Part shown: piece after piece, positions 1 through 8,607 of the stretch
How the letters are laid out: the number at the start of each line of letters is the position of its first letter
How positions within the stretch are numbered: position 1 is the first letter of the stretch
Source: Bacteroidales bacterium
GTDB lineage: Bacteria; Bacteroidota; Bacteroidia; Bacteroidales; UBA932
DNA length: 64,000 nt
Assembly (NCBI GenBank): GCA_024398295.1
Contig: JAKSJL010000002.1
Span: forward strand, 1 to 64,000
Direction: 5' to 3'
Made by a program: the position numbers and the translations under genes
Notes under the pieces: model-generated
The model's database searches: none
What the model saw: only the letters and a program-made list of their open reading frames with translations
What the model was told of the DNA's origin: nothing

Positions 1-28
1 CCGTAGGATTTTCTCCTACGGCTTTTTT
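1..28. terminator. Intrinsic terminator after the V-ATPase operon
   Basis: A perfect 8-bp stem (positions 1-8 with 14-21, loop TTTTC) is followed by CTTTTTT on the plus strand. It lies 17 nt beyond the ntpK stop codon, so it probably ends the minus-strand operon. The T-run seen is the plus-strand one, so it could also stop a plus-strand gene left of the window. Whether the matching A-run lies to the left cannot be seen. Confidence 0.7.
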
Positions 29-44
29 CGTATGTTTGAGTCGA

Positions 45-503
<459 letters not shown>

Positions 504-506
504 TTA

Positions 507-2357
507 TTATTTCTTTAATGGGTTGTATGCGGTTCCCTTTCCTTCGTAACCGCTGTTCTTGAAGTATTCTACGAATGTGAGTCGCAGAGGATGCACGAAC
601 GCACCAAGGCATGACATGAGCATGTTCAGGGTGTGTCCGAAGAGCATGATGAGGATAAATGGTACAAACTGCCAGGTAGGATGGTCACCGAGCACGAGGC
701 CGCCGAGGATGTTGAATGCGTTTCCGAGCATTCCTCCCGCGAGGCCGAGTGCGTAGAGACGGATGTAGCTGAGCACATCACCGAGCAAGCCAGTAGCCAT
801 GTTGTAGGTCTCCCAGAGTCCAGGGCCGATGTTCTTCAATGGGTTTCGGCCAGGAGTGTTGAAAAGATAGATGCCGAGGGCTGAAAGCACAGCGATGGCG
901 ATGAGCAGTATCTTGGTGACAGTCTGAGGGAGGTTGAAGCACATCGCACAGATCGCGAGTGTGAGGCCTCCGATGATGAGGAGTACCCATCCCCAGGTGC
1001 CAAGGTTCTGCTTGAATCCAAATCTCTTGGTGAAGAGAACGGCCTTGATGACCATGGCGAGGCAGATGTGGAACACACCTACGCAGATAGCGAGTATCAT
1101 CTGCAGAGCGTAGTTTGCTCCGCCAATGTTTACGTCGCCTGCAAGCATGCAGTTCCTGATGCCTTCAGGAATCCAGTTCACTGTAGTGAGGTCCACACCG
1201 AAGAATGTACCGAAGAGAAGACCTACCACTGTGGTCGAGATACCGAGTGCGGTGATGAGCTTTCCGAGTCCGTCGAACATGCCGATGTTCACGATCTTTC
1301 TGGACTGGAGTATACCATAGATGGTGAGGATGATACCATAACCACCATCTCCCATACACATCGCGAAGAAAAGAAGGAAGAATACTCCAAGCACTGGAGT
1401 AGGGTCCCACTCTCCGTATACAGGCATACCATACATGCCGGTGAGGCACTCGAACATCTCAGAGAACTTGTTGTTCCTGAGCTTGATAGGAGGGTTGTCC
1501 TGTTCTGTGGCCTCTTCGCTGATGTAGAGGACGCCCATCTCGTCGAATGCTTTCTCGAGACGTTCCTTGTCTTCCTGAGGTGCGAATCCTTCGAAGGTAC
1601 AGATGTATCCTTCTGCAGCTTCGCCACCTACCTTCTCGGCGAGATATCTGTCGAGGTCAGCTGTCTTCTTCTGAAGGCCTTCCTGCATATGAGACAGCCA
1701 GTTCTCCTTGAGGCAGAGAAGCTTTCCCTTGGTGGCAATGAGCTCCTGCTTAAGTGCCTCAATGTGCTCGGTGGCCTGTGAAATGCTCTTTTCAGGCGCA
1801 CCTATCTCATGGACAGGGAAACTGTAAGCCTCGTCAGATCTGGCGACGGTCACAAAGTATACATTTCCGTCGATGCGCTCTATCTCCTGGAGTGCAGCAA
1901 GGCTGGCCCAGGACTCGTCAAACGCTTTCTCTGGAACACGGTAATAGTGAATGTCGATGCCTTTCTCAGCGAGAGCATCCACGGCCTGCTTGTCATACTC
2001 TCCCCATGGAGATACCTGCTTGAGACTCTTCTCTGCCGCAGCGATGGCGGCATTCAGCTCATTTACCCTTGACATGGCATATTGTGTACTCTGGGTCTTG
2101 CAACCCTCGATACAGGTGCTGTCTGCCGCTGAGCGGATGGCTGAGTAGTCTTCATCCTTGGTGTAGTCTACCTTCTCAAGGATGCTTATGGCACTGCGTA
2201 CGCTGAGAGTCTTCTCAAGCATTGACGCAGACTTGTCGTCGACTGGCTTGGTCGAACGCTGGATATCCACCACGCCGAGTTCCTGGAGGTTCTCGAGGAA
2301 TGATTCACTCTCCCCACTGAGAAGAATGAATGAGTATTTCGTCATCTTTGTAATCAT
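507..2357 (-). CDS. ntpI: V-type ATP synthase/ATPase subunit I (a-subunit, stator)
   Basis: Membrane stator subunit forming the ion half-channels next to the K ring. The 616-residue protein has the family layout: a soluble coiled-coil N-terminal half (to about residue 325) and a C-terminal half with about seven membrane segments, starting near the GVFFLLFFAMCMGDGGYG stretch. Two arginines in the conserved channel helices are visible: R533 (LSYIRLYALGLAGG) and R592 (FVHPLRLTFVEYF). They correspond to the paired essential arginines of V-type a-subunits. The start codon overlaps the ntpD stop (ATGA), indicating translational coupling. Confidence 0.93.
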   Translation of the reverse strand: MITKMTKYSFILLSGESESFLENLQELGVVDIQRSTKPVDDKSASMLEKTLSVRSAISILEKVDYTKDEDYSAIRSAADSTCIEGCKTQSTQYAMSRVNELNAAIAAAEKSLKQVSPWGEYDKQAVDALAEKGIDIHYYRVPEKAFDESWASLAALQEIERIDGNVYFVTVARSDEAYSFPVHEIGAPEKSISQATEHIEALKQELIATKGKLLCLKENWLSHMQEGLQKKTADLDRYLAEKVGGEAAEGYICTFEGFAPQEDKERLEKAFDEMGVLYISEEATEQDNPPIKLRNNKFSEMFECLTGMYGMPVYGEWDPTPVLGVFFLLFFAMCMGDGGYGIILTIYGILQSRKIVNIGMFDGLGKLITALGISTTVVGLLFGTFFGVDLTTVNWIPEGIRNCMLAGDVNIGGANYALQMILAICVGVFHICLAMVIKAVLFTKRFGFKQNLGTWGWVLLIIGGLTLAICAMCFNLPQTVTKILLIAIAVLSALGIYLFNTPGRNPLKNIGPGLWETYNMATGLLGDVLSYIRLYALGLAGGMLGNAFNILGGLVLGDHPTWQFVPFILIMLFGHTLNMLMSCLGAFVHPLRLTFVEYFKNSGYEGKGTAYNPLKK

Positions 2358-2962
2358 GCCTCTTCCTCCTCTTCTTCTGCGGCGTGTCTTTCCTTCACGA
2401 TCTTCGATGATGCCTTGGAGAGATTCTCCTCATCCTCCATGTATCTCTTGATCTTTCGGATAGCCTCCTGGTAGCCAGGAATCTGGACCTTCTCATCAAG
2501 GTTTACCTTCTGAGTGGTCTTCTTTCTGTTGTAGTCGAGTATCTTGCTCTTGTACTGATAGACCTCTGACTCGATTCCGAGTCGTGTGAGCTCCTTGAGT
2601 ATGGTGACTCCATCAGCATACCATGCCGGCGCCGAGAAGGCGTTAAATGGCTTTAGCTCATAATGGATCTCCTTGAGCTCAGGCGTCTTGATACCAGCCA
2701 CCTTGACTGTGGTGAGATCCACATCGGTGATGCTGATGAGTCCTGGCTCAAACTCATTCCAGAGCGCAGCTAGATAGTCGTACTTCTGCAGGGCGGCTTC
2801 CAGTTCGGCAACAAGCTTGTCGCTGATGGTCTTCGCAGCGATGACACTAAGACGCAGCGCCGACTCCTTGTTCTTCAAGGTCGGAAGCGCGTTCTTACGT
2901 ATCTTGAGCTGCTTCTGCAGACCAGTCAACGAAGTTTTGTTGTATTGGAATTTGATAGCCAT
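2354..2962 (-). CDS. ntpD: V-type ATP synthase/ATPase subunit D (central stalk)
   Basis: Central rotor stalk subunit that transmits rotation between the A3B3 head and the K ring. The 202-residue length and the N-terminal pattern (MAIKFQYNKTSLTGLQKQL) fit the ATP-synt_D family, which forms a long antiparallel coiled coil. The C-terminus is a run of glutamates. It lies 6 nt after ntpB and overlaps ntpI by 4 nt. No separate F subunit gene, the usual D partner, is visible in this operon. Confidence 0.9.
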   Translation of the reverse strand: MAIKFQYNKTSLTGLQKQLKIRKNALPTLKNKESALRLSVIAAKTISDKLVAELEAALQKYDYLAALWNEFEPGLISITDVDLTTVKVAGIKTPELKEIHYELKPFNAFSAPAWYADGVTILKELTRLGIESEVYQYKSKILDYNRKKTTQKVNLDEKVQIPGYQEAIRKIKRYMEDEENLSKASSKIVKERHAAEEEEEEA

Positions 2963-2968
2963 GCCTTA

Positions 2969-4291
2969 TTACTTATTTGGCCAATATTTATCGATGAATA
3001 CCTGTTTGATACCTGTCTCGGCAGGGGTGAAGTGCTTTGCGAAAAGCTGCCAAGCAGTATCCAAAGTCTCTGTGATGGTGATGTTTACGTCGATGCTGAG
3101 GAGCTTTGATGCATAGTCCTTCGCATAGTCGAGACATCTGAGGTCATAGTCTGAGAGGTCGAAACCGTTCTCGAGCTTGGTCTTCGCGTTCTGGGCATCT
3201 GCGTAGAGACGTACTGAAGCGTTCATGACCTGGCTGTGGTCCTCACGGGTCTTCTTGCCCTGCACGAGCTGCTTGAGTCGTGAAAGTGAACGGAATGGAT
3301 CGATGATGACCTTACCTGTATCAGAGTCTGCACGGAGGAAGAGCTGGCCCTCAGTGATATAACCTGTGTTATCTGGAATAGCGTGGGTAATATCTCCATC
3401 GTTGAGGGTAGTTACGGCAATGATGGTGATAGAACCTCCATCAGGAAGCTGCACAGCCTTCTCGTAGATCTTCGCGAGGTCTGAGTAGAGAGAACCAGGC
3501 ATTGAGTCCTTCGATGGAATCTGGTCCATACGGTTAGACACGATACTCAATGCGTCTGCGTAGAGGGTCATGTCGGTAAGGAGTACAAGCACCTTCTCGT
3601 TCTTGTCCACAGCGAAGTACTCAGCTGCGGCAAGAGCCATATCAGGGATGAGGAGTCGCTCTACAGGTGGCTCCTCTGTGGTGTTCACGAAGGAAACGAT
3701 CTTGTCGAGAGCACCTGCAGCCTCGAACTCATTACGGAAGAAGAGGTAGTCGTCGTTTGACAGTCCCATACCTCCGAGGATGATCTTGTCTACATCTGCA
3801 CGGAGTGCCACCTCTGCCATAACCTTGTTATATGGCTGGTCTGGGTCTGCGAAGAATGGAATCTTCTGTCCAGACACGAGGGTGTTGTTCAGGTCGATAC
3901 CTGCGATACCGGTAGGGATGATCTCAGAAGGCTGCTTTCTTCTGTAAGGGTTTACGGATGGACCTCCGATCTCACGTACTTCGCCTTCAACCTCAGGACC
4001 ACCGTCGATAGGGGAACCGTATGCGTTGAAGAAACGACCTGAGAGCTGCTCACTTACCTTGAGGACAGGAGGATTACCCATGAAGGATACCTCTGCATTG
4101 GTAGGAACACCCTCGGTACCTGCAAATACCTGGAGAGTCACTGTCTCTCCCTTGGTCTTTACGACCTGTGCGAGGCGGCCAGCCACTGTAGCGAGCTCGT
4201 CATTAGACGCTCCTGGGGCCTTCAGGGTCACTGTGGCCTTGGTGATGGCGTCAAGCTTAGTGTATACTTTCTGAAATGCTTTATTTGCCAT
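2969..4291 (-). CDS. ntpB: V-type ATP synthase/ATPase subunit B (regulatory head subunit)
   Basis: Non-catalytic subunit of the A3B3 head. At 440 residues it is slightly shorter than typical B subunits (about 460). It has the alpha/beta ATPase fold but no Walker A P-loop, as expected for B rather than A. Recognisable family blocks include NPYRRKQPSEIIPTGIAGID and GSITIIAVTTLNDGDITHAI, followed by the SLSRLKQLVQGKKTR region. The start overlaps the end of ntpA by 11 nt. The gene order A-B-D-I-K matches other Bacteroidota V-ATPase operons. Confidence 0.94.
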   Translation of the reverse strand: MANKAFQKVYTKLDAITKATVTLKAPGASNDELATVAGRLAQVVKTKGETVTLQVFAGTEGVPTNAEVSFMGNPPVLKVSEQLSGRFFNAYGSPIDGGPEVEGEVREIGGPSVNPYRRKQPSEIIPTGIAGIDLNNTLVSGQKIPFFADPDQPYNKVMAEVALRADVDKIILGGMGLSNDDYLFFRNEFEAAGALDKIVSFVNTTEEPPVERLLIPDMALAAAEYFAVDKNEKVLVLLTDMTLYADALSIVSNRMDQIPSKDSMPGSLYSDLAKIYEKAVQLPDGGSITIIAVTTLNDGDITHAIPDNTGYITEGQLFLRADSDTGKVIIDPFRSLSRLKQLVQGKKTREDHSQVMNASVRLYADAQNAKTKLENGFDLSDYDLRCLDYAKDYASKLLSIDVNITITETLDTAWQLFAKHFTPAETGIKQVFIDKYWPNK

Positions 4292-6035
4292 GGCTTGAAA
4301 GGAGATTTGACAGTTCTACATTGTATTTCTCGAAATCCTCGCTCTTGAACGTAGAGTAGTTCATCTGGCGAAGGACATTGATGAGCTGCTTGAAGTAGCC
4401 GCGGCACTCCTCATAGTTGTCGAAGCCGAACTCGATGTCGCAGATCGAGAGGATCTTCTCGAACATGAACTTCTGTCTCTCGAGAGGACAGAGAGCGTCG
4501 ATGGCATCGAATGCGTCCTGCTGGAGGAATGCGAAGTCGATGAGCTCAGACTTCCAGAATGCCTCATGGTAGCTCATAGGCACACCGTCATCACCAAGGA
4601 TGTTGATCTGGTCATTCATCTCCTTACCGCGACGTACAATGGTCTTTGCCTTGAGAACCATCTCTACCCAGCCCTTTCCGATCTTCTCATCAAGGAACTT
4701 GACGATCTCTGGGTACTCAAGGTACTTTGAGTATGAGTCGATAGGGTTTACTGCAGGGTATCTCTTCTGGTCTGCACGGTTCTGCTCGAGTGCGTAGAAA
4801 CAGCGTGCTGCCTTCTTTGTGGACTCTGTTACAGGCTCCTTGAGGTTACCACCGGCAGGGGATACTGTTCCGATGAAGGTGACAGCTCCTGTCTTTCCGT
4901 TGTTGAGGACCACCATACCAGAGCGTGAATAGAAGTTCGAAATGATGGCTGAGAGGTCTACAGGGAATGCATCTGCTCCAGGGAGCTCCTCCATACGGTT
5001 ACTCATCTCTCGGAGAGCCTGTGCCCAACGTGAGGTGGAGTCAGCGAGGAGAAGACATCTCAGACCCATTGCTCTATAGTACTCGCAGATGGTCATCGCT
5101 GTGTATACAGACGCCTCGCGGGCAGCCACAGGCATGTTTGAGGTGTTACAGATGATGGTGGTACGCTCCATGAGGTGACGTCCTGTATGTGGGTCAATGA
5201 GCTCAGGGAACTCAGCGAAGATCTCCACTACCTCATTGGCACGCTCACCGCAGGCTGCCATGACGATGACGTCGGCCTCGCCCTGCTTCGCGATGGCATG
5301 CTGAAGCACAGTCTTACCGCAGCCGAATGGGCCAGGGATGAAGCCTGTACCGCCCTCTGCTATAGGGTTGAATGTGTCGATCGCGCGCACGCCGGTCTCC
5401 ATGATCTTCTGTGGACGTGGCTTCTCCTTGTAACCCTTTACGGCTACCTTTACAGGCCACTTCTGTACCATGGTCACAGGCACTTCCTCGCCCTCTTCGT
5501 TGATGAGGGTGGCAATGACTGTGTCTACATTATACTTGCCTGCTGGAGCTACGCTCTTCACGGTATATCCGCCCTTGAAGGCAAATGGGACCATGATCTT
5601 ATGAGGCAGCCAGCCTTCCTTTACCTCGCCGAGCCAGTCTGCAGCGACTACCTTGTCGCCTTCCTTGGCTATAGGGGTGAAGTCCCAGAGCTTCTGTCTG
5701 TCGATAGGGTCGGTGTACTCTCCTCTCTTGAGGAATACACCTGTCATTGTGGTGAGGTCGTTCTGCAAGCCATCATATACGCTTGACAGAAGTCCTGGAC
5801 CGAGAGTCGCCTCGAGCATCTTTCCGATGAACTCCACGCTATCTCCATTTTTCAGTCTACGGGTGCTCTCGAACACCTGCACAGATGCCTTGTCGCCATT
5901 AACCTTGATCACCTCGGCGAGAAGCTTGGTGTCTCCAAGGTCGATGTAGCAGAGCTCGTTCTCAGCTACTGGACCGTCTACCTGTACGGTTACGAGGTTC
6001 GAAACGATGCCCGTTACCTTTCCTGTAGTTTTCAT
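4281..6035 (-). CDS. ntpA: V-type ATP synthase/ATPase subunit A (catalytic)
   Basis: Catalytic nucleotide-binding subunit of the soluble head. The 584-residue length matches A subunits. The Walker A motif GPFGCGKT lies at 235-242 with K241, and the catalytic glutamate is E264 in GERANEVVE. The A-type non-homologous bulge region lies before the P-loop (about 110-200). It lies 13 nt downstream of the DUF2764 gene and overlaps ntpB. It acts at the cytoplasmic face together with B, D and E. Confidence 0.96.
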   Translation of the reverse strand: MKTTGKVTGIVSNLVTVQVDGPVAENELCYIDLGDTKLLAEVIKVNGDKASVQVFESTRRLKNGDSVEFIGKMLEATLGPGLLSSVYDGLQNDLTTMTGVFLKRGEYTDPIDRQKLWDFTPIAKEGDKVVAADWLGEVKEGWLPHKIMVPFAFKGGYTVKSVAPAGKYNVDTVIATLINEEGEEVPVTMVQKWPVKVAVKGYKEKPRPQKIMETGVRAIDTFNPIAEGGTGFIPGPFGCGKTVLQHAIAKQGEADVIVMAACGERANEVVEIFAEFPELIDPHTGRHLMERTTIICNTSNMPVAAREASVYTAMTICEYYRAMGLRCLLLADSTSRWAQALREMSNRMEELPGADAFPVDLSAIISNFYSRSGMVVLNNGKTGAVTFIGTVSPAGGNLKEPVTESTKKAARCFYALEQNRADQKRYPAVNPIDSYSKYLEYPEIVKFLDEKIGKGWVEMVLKAKTIVRRGKEMNDQINILGDDGVPMSYHEAFWKSELIDFAFLQQDAFDAIDALCPLERQKFMFEKILSICDIEFGFDNYEECRGYFKQLINVLRQMNYSTFKSEDFEKYNVELSNLLSSHGK

Positions 6036-6048
6036 TTATTGTGTGATT

Positions 6049-6687
6049 TTATTGATTATCGTTGAATTCCACTCCCTTGAAAGTGCCTCTTACTTCCTCT
6101 ACAAGTGCCCTGAACATCTCGCGGCCCTTGGCTTCGTCAAGCTTGAGCCAGCGGTTGATGATCTGCAGCTTCGCGAGGAATGCGAGAACTACGTTCATAT
6201 CGAAATAGTCGTATGTGGTGATCTGGTCGATCTTCTCCCACATGATGGCGTCCAGGCCATTCTCTCTTTCGATAAGATCCTTTCTGTTAAGTACTTCCAT
6301 GATGAGATCAGTCGTCATCTCATCCACGGTCTCGTCTTCTCTGAGCAGGACGATGCCCTCGGTCTCTGCTACGCCAAGCGATCTGTTCAGATACTTGACC
6401 TTGCAGTTCCTGACCTGGCGGTCAAACTCGAAGAACTCTCTGATGAACCTGTTCTCACTCTTCGCAGCTTCCTCGTAAAATTCCTTGGTGAGCTGGTCGC
6501 GGTCGTAGGCCTTTATCATGAAGTCGACGATGGCCACATCCTTGCGTGAGCACAGTTCCTTGATTTCGTTCACTATCTCATCTACGGCAAGCTTAGGATT
6601 CGCCTTCCAGTTCTGCGAGAGGACAGGAAGCGAAGCCACCACATATTCGTAGCATGTAGAGTGAGGACGATATTCGAAATTATCCAT
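6049..6687 (-). CDS. DUF2764 family protein, V-ATPase operon
   Basis: A 212-residue soluble protein rich in charged helices (for example YDRDQLTKEFYEEAAKSENR). It resembles the DUF2764 family, whose genes sit between subunits E and A in Bacteroidota V-ATPase operons. No catalytic motif or membrane segment is visible. Its position and helical character suggest it fills the role of the central-axle adaptor subunit C, for which no recognisable gene exists here. That role is inference. It is 9 nt from ntpE and 13 nt from ntpA. Confidence 0.8.
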   Translation of the reverse strand: MDNFEYRPHSTCYEYVVASLPVLSQNWKANPKLAVDEIVNEIKELCSRKDVAIVDFMIKAYDRDQLTKEFYEEAAKSENRFIREFFEFDRQVRNCKVKYLNRSLGVAETEGIVLLREDETVDEMTTDLIMEVLNRKDLIERENGLDAIMWEKIDQITTYDYFDMNVVLAFLAKLQIINRWLKLDEAKGREMFRALVEEVRGTFKGVEFNDNQ

Positions 6688-6696
6688 GGCAGGGAA

Positions 6697-7302
6697 TTAT
6701 CCGAAGAGAATCTTCTTTGTCGCTGGACGAAGGTACTCGCAGATGAGGGCGTTGAAGGTCTCGTCTGTGAGGCTGATGAAGTATCCACCATCCTTAGGGC
6801 CAATGGTGAATCCACCAGCTACCTTCTTTGAGAATGAAGCACTTACGCCAGACTTGAGAGCCTTCTGGAGCTCGCCATTCACAAATGGCTCAAGTTCAGC
6901 CTGAAGTGAAGCTGGGAGTATGAGCTCGAGATCCTGTGCCTGCTCGGCAGAGAATTTCTCAGCGACTGTCTTGATGATGGTCTTCACGAACTCTGCAGAT
7001 GAGAGAGCTTCCTTTGTGCTCTTTCCTGCGATAGCATTGAGCGCTACGGTCTCGACACTCTTCTTTGTGTCCTGAAGACACTGCTCAGCAGCCATCTTCA
7101 CGTCGTTCTCAACCTTGGTCTTGTAGTCCTCGGCCTCTTTTTCAGCCTTGGCCTTGATCGCTGCAGCCTCTTCAGTGGCCTTCTTCACGATCTTCTCGGC
7201 CTCTTCCTTGGCCTTTGCGAGGATAGCCTCGCCTTCTTCCTTTCCTTTCGACAAACCTTCGTTGTAAAGCTTGTCAGTGAGTTCCTGCAATTTTGTTTGC
7301 AT
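6697..7302 (-). CDS. ntpE: V-type ATP synthase/ATPase subunit E (peripheral stalk)
   Basis: Peripheral stalk subunit linking the head to subunit I. The 201-residue protein shows the family pattern: an N-terminal Lys/Glu/Ala-rich coiled coil (about 1-85) and a globular C-terminal domain ending at the ATKKILFG tail. It is the first V-ATPase gene of the run, only 28 nt after the CBM9-like gene. I see no TAnnTTTG promoter in that gap, so it may be transcribed from the upstream carboxyltransferase promoter. No subunit G partner gene is recognisable nearby. Confidence 0.85.
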   Translation of the reverse strand: MQTKLQELTDKLYNEGLSKGKEEGEAILAKAKEEAEKIVKKATEEAAAIKAKAEKEAEDYKTKVENDVKMAAEQCLQDTKKSVETVALNAIAGKSTKEALSSAEFVKTIIKTVAEKFSAEQAQDLELILPASLQAELEPFVNGELQKALKSGVSASFSKKVAGGFTIGPKDGGYFISLTDETFNALICEYLRPATKKILFG

Positions 7303-7330
7303 ATCGTATATTTAGTTTAATATTGTTATT

Positions 7331-8035
7331 CTATTCAAAGTGTACCTTTCCAAAGAACTGGGGAGCATGGAACATTGGATTAGGTAGCGCTATCGGAGAC
7401 CAAGAGAGGTAGTGTGCCCTTTTCGTCTGATCGCCGCACTTGTAGAAGTTCATGGCGCAGTCCAGACCATCCCATGAAGTGATGCTGTCCTTAAACAATG
7501 CCTTCGCCGGGATGATGAGCATCAGCTCCCAGCTGCGCTCTCCGTCCCTCAGCTGGAATGGTTCAGCCTTCATGCTAGGGTAGCGCTTTATCATGCTGTA
7601 GGTGTCTTCCTCGGCATAGATCACATCGCCACCGATCACTCGATGTGACATGTGCAGGATGCCGATGCAGTTTGCCTCAATGTTATAGTACTTGTTATCA
7701 GACTCCGGAGAGATGAAACACTCCACACAGGAGTCAAGCCATACCTTGCCGCCATCCTCAGATGCTTCAGCACGGGTGGACTCTTCTGTCACGAAATACT
7801 TGATCACCATATACTCTCCATTGTGGAATACCTTGAAGCATACCTCTGGGCTGTACGGATGCTGGCTAGGCCAATTGTTGTTTGAGATCTTTACAGCCTC
7901 AATGCTCTCCAGGGCCTTCTCCACACTAGGGAGGTCCTGGACGTCAACTTTTATCTTTCTGATGTCCATAGAATAAATATTTAGGGCAATGCTGCAGAAT
8001 GCAAGCACTGTGGTGATTAGCTTTGCGAGTTTCAT
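7331..8035 (-). CDS. Carbohydrate-binding family 9-like protein, probably exported
   Basis: A 234-residue protein resembling CBM9-like proteins of Bacteroidota (VWLDSCVECFISPESDNKYY, then WELMLIIPAKALF). An N-terminal hydrophobic stretch (LAKLITTVLAFCSIALNIYS) looks like a signal peptide or membrane anchor. M23 (position 7969) is an alternative start that would make the protein cytoplasmic. The first ATG overlaps the biotin-carrier stop (ATGA), which favours the longer form. The ligand is unknown. Its place between a biotin carrier and the V-ATPase is unexplained. Confidence 0.75.
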   Translation of the reverse strand: MKLAKLITTVLAFCSIALNIYSMDIRKIKVDVQDLPSVEKALESIEAVKISNNNWPSQHPYSPEVCFKVFHNGEYMVIKYFVTEESTRAEASEDGGKVWLDSCVECFISPESDNKYYNIEANCIGILHMSHRVIGGDVIYAEEDTYSMIKRYPSMKAEPFQLRDGERSWELMLIIPAKALFKDSITSWDGLDCAMNFYKCGDQTKRAHYLSWSPIALPNPMFHAPQFFGKVHFE

Positions 8036-8430
8036 AATGTGACAATGTCTGCTCCTTCCTGTACTGTGTCGCCAGGCTTGACGTGCACCTTGCTTACCAC
8101 TCCGTCGCTCTCTGCCTGTATCTCATTCTCCATCTTCATGGCTTCCAGCACCGCTACCTTCTGTCCCGACTTTACCGCCTGGCCTTCCTGGACGCAGACC
8201 TCAACCACGATTCCTGGAAGAGGGGACTTGATGCTCTTTCCTGTGGATTTGCTGGCAGCAGGGGCAGTTACCGCTGCCACGGGCGCCGCCTCTGCCTTCT
8301 TCTTCTCAGGCTGGTCGAGCTCCACCTCGAAGGTGCTTTCGCCCACCACAACCTCGGCGATGCCGTCCTTGATGCCATTCACCTGGACGCTGTATTCCTC
8401 TCCGTTTATCTTGAACTTATAAGCTTTCAT
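8032..8430 (-). CDS. Biotin carboxyl carrier protein of an acyl-CoA carboxylase/decarboxylase
   Basis: A 132-residue carrier with a C-terminal biotinyl domain. The biotin attachment lysine is K99 in the canonical EAMKMEN motif. It is preceded by an Ala/Pro-rich linker (about 45-65) and an N-terminal domain typical of carriers that serve methylmalonyl-CoA or propionyl-CoA carboxyltransferases. I chose ATG 8430 over a GTG one codon upstream. The stop overlaps the CBM9-like start. The carrier moves carboxyl groups for the carboxyltransferase encoded two genes upstream. Confidence 0.92.
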   Translation of the reverse strand: MKAYKFKINGEEYSVQVNGIKDGIAEVVVGESTFEVELDQPEKKKAEAAPVAAVTAPAASKSTGKSIKSPLPGIVVEVCVQEGQAVKSGQKVAVLEAMKMENEIQAESDGVVSKVHVKPGDTVQEGADIVTL

Positions 8431-8432
8431 CA

Positions 8433-8600
8433 CTATACCGGTTTTTTCCTGAAGTTTCTTGACCTGTCGTCCCAGAACGACTGCTTCCTTCTGATGGTTA
8501 TCACAAATGGCTCTGTATCGTGAACCTCGTCAGTCATGTAGAGGTGGAGGGCCATCGTGATCGCAGCGAGTGTCTGCTTGTCTACCTTTTCCGCTTCCAT
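8433..8600 (-). CDS. Small protein resembling the C-terminal part of OadG-type decarboxylase gamma subunits
   Basis: A 55-residue protein from ATG 8600; an in-frame ATG at 8627 inside the upstream gene would add 9 residues. The segment DKQTLAAITMALHLYMTDEV followed by ITIRRKQSFWDDRSRNF resembles the soluble tail of Bacteroidota OadG/MmdD-like subunits, which sit between carboxyltransferase and biotin carrier genes. The usual N-terminal membrane helix is absent. It may help assemble the carboxyltransferase with the carrier; that is inference. The gene is tightly packed, 7 nt after the previous stop. Confidence 0.55.
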   Translation of the reverse strand: MEAEKVDKQTLAAITMALHLYMTDEVHDTEPFVITIRRKQSFWDDRSRNFRKKPV

Positions 8601-8607
8601 GACCTTT

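Noticed and set aside
1068..1781. A 237-codon plus-strand frame
   Set aside because: It is antisense to ntpI, a certain gene, and its translation shows no family features.
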